64,000 nucleotides of DNA from Bacteroidetes bacterium GWF2_40_14 (lineage in GTDB: Bacteria > Bacteroidota > Bacteroidia > Bacteroidales > UBA932), in NCBI GenBank assembly GCA_001769195.1, contig MEOK01000038.1:31415-95414 (forward strand). Reading direction: 5' to 3'. Below the pieces are notes generated by a model, which saw nothing but the letters and a program-made list of their open reading frames with translations, was not told the DNA's origin and made no database searches. Both the position numbers and the translations under genes were made by a program. Positions 52,915-62,429 of this stretch are shown one piece after another. Position 1 is the first letter of the stretch. Each line of letters opens with the position of its first letter.

Positions 52915-55900
52915 TACTTGAACCATAATTTAGCAACATCTACACAACGGTCAATTATTGAGTCCATATCTTCAAAAGTCATAGGAATCTCCCATGTTCT
53001 TTTAATTTCGTCAATCAAAAAATCTTCCATTTCTATCTTCATTTTACCAATCACATTAATTTTTGACTGCCAGTCTACGATTACTTTATCGTTTTCCTTC
53101 ACAAATCTTTGTATGATTGAATCAAAAGCAAGAGCAGTATCGAGTGCAAGCCGTTTTGTGTCAAATAAATTTGTCTCGTTATGGAACGTTTTATATACCT
53201 CCAAACTTAAGCCGAAATATGCTTTTCCTGCATTATTCCGGGAAAGAGAAGATGGTATTTCATCATCTGTATGAGATAGAACGGCATCTCTATGATTGAT
53301 TACCTTCTTCAAATACTCAGCCTCATCAATACGACCTTGTTCATATGCAGAAATTGTTTCTTTAAGTAATTCCGAAAATTTCTTATAAAAAGCGGGATCC
53401 GTATCGATGTTTTCATTGATATACTTATTAGTCCGCGATGCAATTGTATCTGCTTTTGCCGCTTGTCCGATAATTTTTTCAACCTCTTCTGCAAATCTGT
53501 CTTTATCGAATATATTTACAAGTTCGGTTATTGTTTTTACCGCTCCACTTTCTATGTGAGTGTCTATCAATTTCTGAATTTGTCCCTCATACTGTTTGTA
53601 ATTTATACTATCTGAATACCTTTCCTGTACGGAGCTCCTTAGTTTCAAGAACATTGCCAAGTCTTCTTTGTATCGGGCGATATCTTTTTCCGGAACTTGT
53701 TTGTGAAAATCAATTGAAGAGAGTGCGATTTTAAGACATCTTGCATAACCGGCCAATTTATCATAAAAGTTTTGCCTTACATCTTCATGCCTTAGGAGTT
53801 GTTCATAGGACTCCAGATTTTTCTTATTGGAAATCTCTTTGAAAAGGTCCCATAATTCGGAATACTTCTGAGGAAGTTTATTAACTTCTTCGCTAACATC
53901 TGCAAAGACCCCTTCAAGATCTTCAGGGTCATAATCGGAATAGATATCCAATGCATCATTAAGAGCTCCCAAAACACCATAATAATCAATAATAAAGCCA
54001 TATTCTTTATCGTCACAAACCCTGTTCACACGGGCAATTGCCTGCAAAAGATTGTGATCACTTAGCTTTCGATCCAAATATATTACTGTGTTTTTTGGTT
54101 CATCAAAACCGGTTAGTAATTTGTCAACTACAATAATAATTTCTGGATGTTCACTATTCTTAAACCTATTGATAATATTCGTTTCATATTTTTTTGCCGT
54201 GCCGTGCTCATCCATCATCTTTTTCCAGAAAGCCTTTTCGGTATTGCTTGTTTCTCCGAATGCAGCATCTTCTCCCTCTCTGTCATCGGGAGATGTAATA
54301 AGTACTTCTGAGGAGACAATTCCGATTTCGTCTAAAAACTCTTTATATTTAATTGCAATGCGCTTTCTGGGACATACTAACTGCCCTTTAAATTTAGTGC
54401 CTTGCCAGTTATCACGATAATGTTGTGATATGTTCCAGGCAATTGCATAGACTCTTTGTTCCGCTTGGTTTAGTTGGTCGGCCCGGCTAAACTTCTTTTT
54501 CATATCAAGACGCTGATAATCATTCAGCGGTTCACAAACCATATTGAAATAGTTATCAATCGCTTTTTCGTGCACTTCCTGCGAAACTATGCGTCCTTCA
54601 TAGAGTAATGGTACAACTGCTTTATCTTTTACTGCTTGATCTACTGTGTAAACGGGTTGTATAATACCTCCGAATTTTTGTGCCGTGCTCTTCTCCTTTT
54701 TCATCAGGGGTGTACCAGTCATTGCAATAAAGCAAGCGTTTGGCAGTGTCTTCTGCATCTGAATATTACGCTCCTTATATTGACTCCTGTGTGCTTCGTC
54801 TATTAACACAAAAATATTTGGATCTTCGAGCGGTGGTTTGATTTTGCTCACAGCTGTTTCAAACTTATTAATTACTGTAGTTATTACAGCATCTGTTTTG
54901 CTTTCAAGTAATTCAACAAGCTGAGTACCTGTTTTTGCATTCTCAACATAAGTCCCGCACTTTTTGAAAGTCCCTGTTATTTGTCTGTCAAGGTCAGTTC
55001 TGTCGGTTACAAGAATTATTTTAGGATTTTTAATGCTTTTATCCAACACAATCGCTTGTGCAATAAATACCATCGTCAATGATTTACCACTTCCCTGTGT
55101 GTGCCAGATAACGCCACCTTTGCGTTTCCCTTCAGTTACGACTCGAACTCGTTCCAGCGTTTTTTTAACAGCAAAATATTGTTGATAACGAGCAATTTTC
55201 TTAATACCATCGTCAAAAATTGTAAAACTGAAAATGAAATCAAGAAATCTTTCCGGATGACACAGACTATATAAATATGCATTTTGTTCGGAAGGTTCTA
55301 TCGTCTGCTTTTCAAGTTCATCGAAATGACCGGCAACATAATGATACCTGTTTTGAAAGAGCTTTTGTTTTTGTTCAGGGCTTAATGCTGTATTCACGAC
55401 TTTGCGAAGATTCTCATTATAAGCATCATCTTCTCCCTGTGAGGCAAATTGTTCTTTCCATTTTCCCCAAAATTTCTCCGGCGTTCCGGTTGTTGCGTAG
55501 GAGGCAAAGGAGGTTGCCAGACTTAATAATAATGAGGAATAAAGATATAATCCGCGGATACCATCTTCTTTTTGATTTCTAAGATGCTGCGATATTGCTT
55601 GCTGGAGAGAATCTTTGATATCAGGGCGCTTACATTCAATTATGCATAAAGGGATACCATTTACAAACAAGACTATATCCGGGCGGCACGTGTCGGACTT
55701 ACCTGTGCGGGTTACAGCAAACTCTTCAGTAACATGAAAAATATTCCGTTCAGGATTCTCCCAGTCGATATAGCGTAAAGTAAAACTTTTTTTATCTCCA
55801 TCAACACTCTGTTCCAATGGTTTTCCGTATGTCAGTAAATCATACACATACTGATTGGCAGAAATGTATCCTTCGTCCAATGGCACATTGCGTAAGGCAA

Positions 55901-56135
55901 CTATGCCATTTTCAATATTCTGTGTAGAAAACAGTGCCGTTTTATTGCTACTAACCTGAATAGAATTAATCTCTTCAAGTTGTTTTCGAAGGATTGGCTC
56001 AAGCAAAACATTTGTTGTTTTACCATCTCGCAAATCAAAAGCCTCTTCTTGCGAAAGATATGTATATCCTAGTTTTTGCAATAATTGCAAGGCTGGTATT
56101 TGGCTTATGTGGTCTTCTTTGAATGAGATGTTCAT
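52914..56135 (-). CDS. hsdR: Type I restriction enzyme R subunit
   Basis: The protein has 1073 residues from ATG 56135, 7 bases after the nucleotidase stop; the longer frame to 56171 overlaps that gene and is less likely. The N-terminal nuclease has the PD-ExK motif RPDIVLFVNG and CIIECKRPD. The SF2 helicase motor shows Walker A HTQGSGKSLTMVF, motif II LIDEAHRSQ, motif III AMTGTPL and motif VI QAIARVNR. It cleaves unmodified DNA after ATP-driven translocation in complex with HsdM and HsdS. hsdM lies four genes upstream in the same operon. Confidence 0.96.
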   Translation of the reverse strand: MNISFKEDHISQIPALQLLQKLGYTYLSQEEAFDLRDGKTTNVLLEPILRKQLEEINSIQVSSNKTALFSTQNIENGIVALRNVPLDEGYISANQYVYDLLTYGKPLEQSVDGDKKSFTLRYIDWENPERNIFHVTEEFAVTRTGKSDTCRPDIVLFVNGIPLCIIECKRPDIKDSLQQAISQHLRNQKEDGIRGLYLYSSLLLSLATSFASYATTGTPEKFWGKWKEQFASQGEDDAYNENLRKVVNTALSPEQKQKLFQNRYHYVAGHFDELEKQTIEPSEQNAYLYSLCHPERFLDFIFSFTIFDDGIKKIARYQQYFAVKKTLERVRVVTEGKRKGGVIWHTQGSGKSLTMVFIAQAIVLDKSIKNPKIILVTDRTDLDRQITGTFKKCGTYVENAKTGTQLVELLESKTDAVITTVINKFETAVSKIKPPLEDPNIFVLIDEAHRSQYKERNIQMQKTLPNACFIAMTGTPLMKKEKSTAQKFGGIIQPVYTVDQAVKDKAVVPLLYEGRIVSQEVHEKAIDNYFNMVCEPLNDYQRLDMKKKFSRADQLNQAEQRVYAIAWNISQHYRDNWQGTKFKGQLVCPRKRIAIKYKEFLDEIGIVSSEVLITSPDDREGEDAAFGETSNTEKAFWKKMMDEHGTAKKYETNIINRFKNSEHPEIIIVVDKLLTGFDEPKNTVIYLDRKLSDHNLLQAIARVNRVCDDKEYGFIIDYYGVLGALNDALDIYSDYDPEDLEGVFADVSEEVNKLPQKYSELWDLFKEISNKKNLESYEQLLRHEDVRQNFYDKLAGYARCLKIALSSIDFHKQVPEKDIARYKEDLAMFLKLRSSVQERYSDSINYKQYEGQIQKLIDTHIESGAVKTITELVNIFDKDRFAEEVEKIIGQAAKADTIASRTNKYINENIDTDPAFYKKFSELLKETISAYEQGRIDEAEYLKKVINHRDAVLSHTDDEIPSSLSRNNAGKAYFGLSLEVYKTFHNETNLFDTKRLALDTALAFDSIIQRFVKENDKVIVDWQSKINVIGKMKIEMEDFLIDEIKRTWEIPMTFEDMDSIIDRCVDVAKLWFK

Positions 56136-56142
56136 AATGATT

Positions 56143-57078
56143 CTATTTGCTCTTAATATTTGTAATTCCAAAAGGAATATGTACAGATGGTATGTTTGTT
56201 AAATTGGACAAATGCCCCATTTGATCATCAAAAAACATATGTGGATGCATAATATCCAAAACTCTTGATTTGTCAATTCCACCAAGGAAAAAAGCTTCAT
56301 TTACATCAACACCCCAACTTTTTAATGTGTTAATTAATCTCTCGTGGGAAGGAGCATTTCTTGCTGTGACTATTGATGTTTTTAGAATTCTTTTATAATC
56401 TGGATCTTTTTGTTGTCGTTTTGCCTCCATTTTTTGGAAATAGGAAATTTTCTTGAATAAATCGCCCAATAATCCTGGTTCTAATGGAGTATTTGCAAAG
56501 TTTCTCTCATGATTGTGAAATGCCTCCATACCTTCCTCCTGATAGACTTTTTCTGCTTCATCTGTTGCAATTACTCCATCAAAGTCGAAGGCAATCCTTA
56601 ATTCATAATCATTGTCAGAGTCGCTATCCTGCATCCTTGAATCTAACACCCGACCTGCGGCAATGCCATTATCACAAGCAGACTGCACATCTTTCTCATC
56701 TGCAGACAAAAAAAGAGATGCATTAAAAGCAGGTAAGTATTTGTATGGAGAGGTGCCAGAGAAAAATCCTGCACGTGTAATATTTAACCCGTAATGCTCA
56801 ATAGTTTTAAATGCACGAATTCCTGTTTCGGGACTATTTCTGGACATTAATACAACTTCAACCGGCTGTTCTTCGGAGAAGACCTCGTTTAATCGTAATA
56901 ATCTTTTTAAAAAAGGAAAAGCAACACCTTTTTGAAAATGGTTATTCACATTCTTTTCCTGATATTTACGATACTCTTCAACACCATAATTTTTATAGAT
57001 TGCGTGTGATTCCGTTAAATCGAATAGCGCACTTGATGCGACTGCTATAACGAGCTTTTTTTCAATAGGATATGGCAT
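56143..57078 (-). CDS. Cytosolic 5'-nucleotidase (PF06189-type) within the RM operon
   Basis: A 311-residue protein of the NT5C1A-like 5'-nucleotidase family: VIAVASSALFDL, VVLMSRNSPETG, and the HAD-type core with nucleophile motif AFDFDGVIATDEAE, IVTARNAPSHERL and MFFDDQMGHL. It would remove the 5'-phosphate from (deoxy)nucleoside monophosphates in the cytoplasm. Being inside a restriction operon is unusual; it could act on DNA breakdown products or lower nucleotide pools during phage infection. That role is inference. It precedes hsdR by 7 bases. Confidence 0.88.
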   Translation of the reverse strand: MPYPIEKKLVIAVASSALFDLTESHAIYKNYGVEEYRKYQEKNVNNHFQKGVAFPFLKRLLRLNEVFSEEQPVEVVLMSRNSPETGIRAFKTIEHYGLNITRAGFFSGTSPYKYLPAFNASLFLSADEKDVQSACDNGIAAGRVLDSRMQDSDSDNDYELRIAFDFDGVIATDEAEKVYQEEGMEAFHNHERNFANTPLEPGLLGDLFKKISYFQKMEAKRQQKDPDYKRILKTSIVTARNAPSHERLINTLKSWGVDVNEAFFLGGIDKSRVLDIMHPHMFFDDQMGHLSNLTNIPSVHIPFGITNIKSK

Positions 57079-57096
57079 GTTAAAATAATTTTGACA

Positions 57097-57336
57097 TTAA
57101 TTCTTCTTGTCTTTTGGCGGGCAAGGATCTTCGCCATGACTACTAGGGTTTTGAATTTTTCCATCTTTACCGTGCGGAATAAGCTCTCTTCCTTCTTTTA
57201 TAGCTTGATTTCGACTCCACACCATAGCATCTTGTTTCGTATCAAAATGTTTTGAGATTTTCGATAGTTCCGGTTTATTGGCATCCCAACCCCCTTTATC
57301 TGTGTTTGGAACAATATGTATTTCTTTCCTTTTCAT
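57097..57336 (-). CDS. DUF2188 small protein
   Basis: A 79-residue protein with the DUF2188 core: HIVPNTDKGGWDANKP, KHFDTKQDAMVWSRNQA, ELIPHGKDGKIQ and a proline/charged tail. The fold is small and of unknown function; members are found near mobile and defence genes. Gaps of 14 and 18 bases to its neighbours place it in the same transcript. Confidence 0.85.
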   Translation of the reverse strand: MKRKEIHIVPNTDKGGWDANKPELSKISKHFDTKQDAMVWSRNQAIKEGRELIPHGKDGKIQNPSSHGEDPCPPKDKKN

Positions 57337-57350
57337 AATTCAACTGAATA

Positions 57351-58304
57351 TTATATTTGTTGTTTTAATATTTCTAATGCGGAATCTACAAGAGGTGTGA
57401 TTCTATTCGCTGCAACACCAATGACAATTCCTTTAATCGCATTAAATGCTGATTTGATAACTTTTGGTTGTTGGTATTGACTACCTAATTCCATCTTTAT
57501 TTTTACGACTTCTGCTACAAGATCTTCTCTATCAAGATCAATATTATGTACAAGTTCTTCAATTTTATCAGTTATGGAACGAAGTTCTTCTTTCGCTTTA
57601 CTGTAAATTTCGATATTGTTTCTGTTGCCTCCAACAATTGTTGAATCACAAATATTTGCAATTCCCTTATCTTCAATATATACACCAGCATTAATTGTTT
57701 TATTAATAATCCTGTCGATTTCTCTTTTCTTATTCATCACATCGAAGTCTATTTCCTGATTAAACATTGTGTCGTTAAATTCTAAAAATATATCAAGAAG
57801 TTTGTTCTTTGCAGTTTGTATGATTGCTTCAAAAAAATGACGAGACACAATTTTATTTATTCTCATTATTTGACAATTAGGCATAATCATTTGAATCATA
57901 TAAACTTCATTCGGGCCCAAACTATAAGCAATATCATCCTTTGTATTTTCTAATACACTTTGAATTACGGATAATGAATCTTTAACTTTAATTTCGGTTA
58001 TCTGCTCATATTTTTCATTACCTAAATTCACAATAGGTATTTCAGTGTTTTTATATTGCATCATTCCAAAGCCATGAGGGGTAATAAAATCTGCATATAC
58101 GCCTGTTATTGTGCTTTTCCTGTGTTTTGGAATAATTGCGTCATCAATATATCCATTAACAAATTCACTATCTACCCAGTCAGTAAATATTTTATTTTTA
58201 AGTAGCCTCGAAATTACTTGTACTTTACTGCCTACTGTACTTATTGATACATTATATGTTAAATCGCAGATTACTTCTTCGATTAACTTCCTTATATTAA
58301 TCAT
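57351..58304 (-). CDS. AbiTii-domain protein, candidate abortive-infection factor
   Basis: The protein has 317 residues. The N-terminal 200 residues match the AbiTii style: SKVQVISRLLKNKIFTDWVDSEFVNGY, with YTGVY-like and SVIQSV regions and SRHFFEAIIQTAKNKLLDI. The C-terminal part has a charged helical region (KAKEELRSITDKIEELVHNI) and a hydrophobic end (AIKGIVIGVAANRI). AbiTii takes its name from lactococcal abortive infection. Its ATG overlaps the hsdS stop (ATGA). The family call is by eye and the mode of action is unknown. Confidence 0.72.
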   Translation of the reverse strand: MINIRKLIEEVICDLTYNVSISTVGSKVQVISRLLKNKIFTDWVDSEFVNGYIDDAIIPKHRKSTITGVYADFITPHGFGMMQYKNTEIPIVNLGNEKYEQITEIKVKDSLSVIQSVLENTKDDIAYSLGPNEVYMIQMIMPNCQIMRINKIVSRHFFEAIIQTAKNKLLDIFLEFNDTMFNQEIDFDVMNKKREIDRIINKTINAGVYIEDKGIANICDSTIVGGNRNNIEIYSKAKEELRSITDKIEELVHNIDLDREDLVAEVVKIKMELGSQYQQPKVIKSAFNAIKGIVIGVAANRITPLVDSALEILKQQI

Positions 58305-59494
58305 AATTTAACTCGAGTTTTACCTGTTAGTAGTTTTTGCATTAAGCAGTTTTTTTGGGAGCGGAAAGCCCCAAGAATTTCTCTTGCCAGATCAATCTCT
58401 GTATCAATGCATGAAATTATTTCTGCAATTTTATTCTGCTCTTCAATGCCAGGGAGAGGAATGGTAATATATGAAAATTTTGATATCCAATGTCTTTCAT
58501 GCCCTCCAATTGCATATTTTATTTGTTGCATAGCCTCATATACAAATTTGATATTAACATTTTTTTTGGCTTTTAATAATTTCATTGCCGAGGATTTTGC
58601 TTTAAATGGAAAATTTACAAATTTGGAAGCTGTAGTAAAATCATCAAAAATTATTACTGGTAAATCAACAAAAACACCATCAATCTCATTTGTGTAACCA
58701 AGAACAAAAGTCTTTCCCGCAGTCAGCACAGGTACTGGGTATTTATTGTCATAAAGTGTATCTCTCACTAAATATGGAGTTGGCTGAATATAATCGAGTA
58801 AATCACCTAATTCAGTGTCTCCCCATTTTATTGCAAATCCAGAAAGACGGATTTTCCCCCTCATAATAGGTTGCATAATTGCTCGCTTTCTTCTCTCTAA
58901 TTTTTCAACCAATTGTTCTTGCTTTTCAATTGCTTTGTCCCAGAAAAATAAGATTTCTGCTATTTTCTTTTGTTCTGGCAAAGTGGGTAAAACAATCTCA
59001 ATTTTTTTTAAATGGAAAGGATAAATATGAACAATAGAGTGTCCTTGCCCAAACTTGTATTTTTGTTTATTGCTAACTGAGGAGTTCAATAAATATGATA
59101 GAGTAATACTTTCGGACTCATAAGGTTTGAAAATAATAATATCACCACCTGCAAAAGCGATTTCTTTGTCAATATAAGCAACACACTTTCCAATATCTTC
59201 TATAGTTTCACCCGAGCCAGCAAATAGAATATCTCCAAATTCAATTTTCTGACTTTCCAAAGCAGCACTATCATCAATAAAAGATTTAATGTTTTTTATA
59301 ACAAAATTATACTTAGTGTAGATATCACCATACGTAAGGCAAGGATTTCCAAATGATTTAATTTTATCCTTTGGTATACCTTTCCCTTTTAAAAAGACAC
59401 CGAGTTCATCCAATTTTTTCACCTGCCAGTCTTCCGGAATTATCCCAAGCGGACTATCCTTGTATCCTGCAGGGATTTCCTTATATTGCTTCAT
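58301..59494 (-). CDS. hsdS: Type I RM specificity subunit, two target domains
   Basis: The protein has 397 residues. Two target-recognition domains each end in the conserved region: first VLPTLPEQKKIAEILFFWDK with the coiled KLERRKRAIMQ, second PLPGIEEQNKIAEIISCIDT ending LMQKLLTGKTRV. Start PAGYKDSPLGIIPEDWQVKKL is typical. It sets the DNA target for the complex. It overlaps the upstream RhuM gene by 14 bases and the AbiTii gene by 4. Confidence 0.95.
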   Translation of the reverse strand: MKQYKEIPAGYKDSPLGIIPEDWQVKKLDELGVFLKGKGIPKDKIKSFGNPCLTYGDIYTKYNFVIKNIKSFIDDSAALESQKIEFGDILFAGSGETIEDIGKCVAYIDKEIAFAGGDIIIFKPYESESITLSYLLNSSVSNKQKYKFGQGHSIVHIYPFHLKKIEIVLPTLPEQKKIAEILFFWDKAIEKQEQLVEKLERRKRAIMQPIMRGKIRLSGFAIKWGDTELGDLLDYIQPTPYLVRDTLYDNKYPVPVLTAGKTFVLGYTNEIDGVFVDLPVIIFDDFTTASKFVNFPFKAKSSAMKLLKAKKNVNIKFVYEAMQQIKYAIGGHERHWISKFSYITIPLPGIEEQNKIAEIISCIDTEIDLAREILGAFRSQKNCLMQKLLTGKTRVKL

Positions 59495-60881
59495 CTTTCT
59501 TGCTCTCCAGTTGTTTTACAATTCGATCGAAATCGGATTCAATTTTTTGTCGTTTATTGAATGACTCATATTCATTTTCGGCTTTTTCATCGGCCTGCTG
59601 CCGGCTAATGGTTCCTTTCCCTTTCAGGATCTTGAACTCATTAAATTCCAAAAATTTGTTAACGCTTCCGGCAAATTCTGCCATAGTAAAATATGTTCTC
59701 GTTTCTATTAATCTTTCGACATAATCAAAGTAAGATGATATGGTTCGCTCCAAAATCCGGATTTGATCTTCTGCAAGGTAGTTTTTCGCAATTTTTGTAT
59801 CGCTTATAAGTACCCTTCCGGCAGGGGCGTTTTTAAATGTTTTTAACCCCATAAACTCGTTGTCTGCCTTGGCGCTTAGATAGATAATTTCCGGAGCTGT
59901 TTTGCCGGTAATAGCATAATGGAATTTATTCTGCACCTCGGCATAAAACTCGTGAGCAATACTTGATTTAGAATCATAGTCAATACTGCATTCGGCAAAT
60001 ATGTCTGTAATTTTCTGGTAAATCCGTCGCTCACTTGCCCGAATTGAACGGATTCTTTCGAGTAACTCTTTGAAATAATCCTTGCCAAAGAACCTGCCAT
60101 TCTTAAGTCTATCATCGTCCATTGCAAAGCCCTTAATCATATACTCCTTCAGGACACTTGAAGCCCATATCCTAAATTGTGTGGCACGAGTGGAATTTAC
60201 CCTGTATCCAACGGATATTACAGCATCTAAATTGTAATAATTTACTTCATATATTTTGCCATCGGAGGCAGTTGTTTCCAAAATGGAAACAACTGAATTT
60301 TCATCCAATTCTTTGCTGTGAAAAATATTTTTTAAGTGTTTGGAAATCGCAGGTCTATTAACATCAAACACCAGACTCATATGTTCTTGCGTGAGCCAGA
60401 TTGTCTCATTTGATAGTATCGCTTCTACTTTTATATCACCATTTGGTGCTGTATATAATAAGAAGCTCGTTGTTTCATCATTGATAGATAACTTCCTCAA
60501 TGAAAAGGGGGTATCTATTGTTTTTCTAAATGATTTGCCGATAAAAAAACTTTCTGCTTTTTCTCTGGATACTTTCGATCTATCAACATTCAACGAAATC
60601 AAATAACATGCATATTTAGTTAATTTTGTGGACCTTAATTCTCTTTGTGCTCCAGAGCCGATTGTAACCATTTCGTTGAGCTCAACGAAATGGTCTTCTA
60701 TTTTTTGATTGCTCAAACTTAATGCTTCCTTTGATCTTTCAATTACTTTTTCAAAATTGCGATAATCTGAATAATCAAATGCTTTAGCCAGATCTCTTGA
60801 GTTCCAGAACTCTATTCCGAAATCATCGATTCTTCGAATATTTTCAAAGATTGATTTATTATTCTTTGCTGAATTTTTCAT
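59481..60881 (-). CDS. DinD-like N-terminus fused to RhuM
   Basis: The protein has 466 residues. The first ~100 resemble DinD/BRO-type proteins: FENIRRIDDFGIEFWNSRDL, AKAFDYSDYRNFEKVIERSK and DHFVELNEMVTIGSGAQREL, then LTKYACYLISL. From about 145 a full RhuM protein follows: SFLLYTAPNGDIKVEAILSN, ETIWLTQEHMSLVF, ISKHLKNIF and YYNLDAVISVGYRVNSTRAT, then QFRIWASSVLKEYMIKGFAMDDDRL. RhuM proteins are frequent between hsdM and hsdS. The DinD part is normally a separate protein. The function is unknown; DNA-binding or regulation of the restriction system is plausible. Confidence 0.85.
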   Translation of the reverse strand: MKNSAKNNKSIFENIRRIDDFGIEFWNSRDLAKAFDYSDYRNFEKVIERSKEALSLSNQKIEDHFVELNEMVTIGSGAQRELRSTKLTKYACYLISLNVDRSKVSREKAESFFIGKSFRKTIDTPFSLRKLSINDETTSFLLYTAPNGDIKVEAILSNETIWLTQEHMSLVFDVNRPAISKHLKNIFHSKELDENSVVSILETTASDGKIYEVNYYNLDAVISVGYRVNSTRATQFRIWASSVLKEYMIKGFAMDDDRLKNGRFFGKDYFKELLERIRSIRASERRIYQKITDIFAECSIDYDSKSSIAHEFYAEVQNKFHYAITGKTAPEIIYLSAKADNEFMGLKTFKNAPAGRVLISDTKIAKNYLAEDQIRILERTISSYFDYVERLIETRTYFTMAEFAGSVNKFLEFNEFKILKGKGTISRQQADEKAENEYESFNKRQKIESDFDRIVKQLESKKDEAI

Positions 60882-60892
60882 TTAAATAGATA

Positions 60893-62422
60893 TTAAAATC
60901 CCAGTTCGGCAAGGTATTGCTTCATTTTTGCCTGTACCTCTTTTAGCTCGATCTCAAGAGTGTCAATCTCTTTTTGAACGGCAACGATGTCAATCTCCTC
61001 TTCCTCTTCGAAAGTATCCACATAACGCGGGATGTTTAAGTTGTAATCATTTTCTGCTATTTCTGCAGGGGTAGCAACATAAGCGTATTTATCTTCTGCT
61101 GTTCCTTCTTTCAGCTCACCTGCCGAAAACTTACAGTATGTAGAAACAATGTGTTCAATGTCTTGCGAGCGTAATTTATTTTGATTTTTCCCATTCTCGA
61201 ACTCTTTGCTTGCATCGATAAAAAGTACATTTTTATTCTTTTTGCCCTTATTGAATATAACGATAGCTGCAGGGATACCTGTTCCAAAGAAAAGGTTTGC
61301 CGGCAATCCAATTACGGCTTCCAAAATGTTTTCTTCAACAGTTTGTTTGCGGATTTTTCCTTCACTTGACCCCCTGAATAATACACCATGTGGAACAACT
61401 ACTCCCACTTTACCTGTTTTTTCGTGAGCCACCTCAATCATATGACTTATGAATGCCCAGTCTCCTTTGCTCTTTGGAGGAACACCACGCCAAAAACGCT
61501 GGTAAGAATCATGTTCTGCTTCATCTGCTCCCCATTTGTCCAAGGAAAAAGGAGGATTTGCGACAACTGTGTCAAATTTCATAAGAAGGTCGCCTTCTTT
61601 TAGTTTTGGCGTGCGAAGGGTGTCGCCCCAACGAATTATCGCACTGTCAAACCCATGCAAAAACATATTCATCATTGCCAGAGCCCAGGTACTTCCATTG
61701 AGCTCCTGACCATATAATGAGAAGTTGTCTCCGTCAACTTCCATCCCTGCTTTAATAAGTAGTGATCCTGAACCACAGGTGGGATCGCAAATCCTTGCTC
61801 CGGGTTTGCTTTTTGTTAGTTTTGCTAATAATGTGGAAACTTCTGCCGGAGTAAAGAAATCTCCTGCCTTTTTGCCGGATTCGCTTGCAAATGTTGATAC
61901 AAGATACATATAGGCATCTCCAATAATATCGTTGCCCTCCAAATGGGATTCGTCAAAAATCATTTTTTCATCGGAGAAATCCAGGATTAAATTTTTTAAG
62001 CGGGTATTTTTATCTTTTGCATCTCCAAGGTTACTACTGTTGAAGTCAATGTTTCTGAAAATGCCACTTCCATCTTCGCTGCTCATCTTTTCTCTGTTGG
62101 CATCTTCAAGGTCTGCAAGGGCTATGTTGATTAATTCACCGATGTTACTTTCATTTCTAAATTCATATAGAAAATCAAATGAGCTGGTTTTTGGAACTAT
62201 GAATCGTTCATGTCGCATAGCTCTCTCTGCTCTTTCAAGATTCCCGTCGTATTTTTGAAGATGTTCATGAAATTTTGATTTATGTACATCACTTACATAT
62301 TTCAGAAATAGCATAGTAAGTATATAGTCCTTGTATTGACTTGGATCAATAACACCTCTGAATGTATCGCATGCTTTCCATACAATTCTGTTAATCTCTG
62401 CCTGCGTTGTTTTTGTTGCCAT
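60893..62422 (-). CDS. hsdM: Type I RM N6-adenine methyltransferase subunit
   Basis: The protein has 509 residues. N-terminal helical domain (WKACDTFRGVIDPSQYKDYI), SAM-binding motif I ICDPTCGSGSLLIKA, catalytic motif IV VVANPPFSLDKW, and EAVIGLPANLFFGTGIPAAI. A C-terminal helical tail (EIDTLEIELKEVQAKMKQYL) contacts HsdS. It methylates adenine at the site chosen by HsdS. The half-S gene lies 7 bases upstream, RhuM 11 bases downstream. Confidence 0.96.
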   Translation of the reverse strand: MATKTTQAEINRIVWKACDTFRGVIDPSQYKDYILTMLFLKYVSDVHKSKFHEHLQKYDGNLERAERAMRHERFIVPKTSSFDFLYEFRNESNIGELINIALADLEDANREKMSSEDGSGIFRNIDFNSSNLGDAKDKNTRLKNLILDFSDEKMIFDESHLEGNDIIGDAYMYLVSTFASESGKKAGDFFTPAEVSTLLAKLTKSKPGARICDPTCGSGSLLIKAGMEVDGDNFSLYGQELNGSTWALAMMNMFLHGFDSAIIRWGDTLRTPKLKEGDLLMKFDTVVANPPFSLDKWGADEAEHDSYQRFWRGVPPKSKGDWAFISHMIEVAHEKTGKVGVVVPHGVLFRGSSEGKIRKQTVEENILEAVIGLPANLFFGTGIPAAIVIFNKGKKNKNVLFIDASKEFENGKNQNKLRSQDIEHIVSTYCKFSAGELKEGTAEDKYAYVATPAEIAENDYNLNIPRYVDTFEEEEEIDIVAVQKEIDTLEIELKEVQAKMKQYLAELGF

Positions 62423-62429
62423 ATATTTA

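Noticed and set aside
56136-56171. Longer hsdR start at 56171
   Set aside because: It overlaps the nucleotidase gene by 29 bases; ATG 56135 gives a normal gap and a better family start (MNISFKEDHIS).
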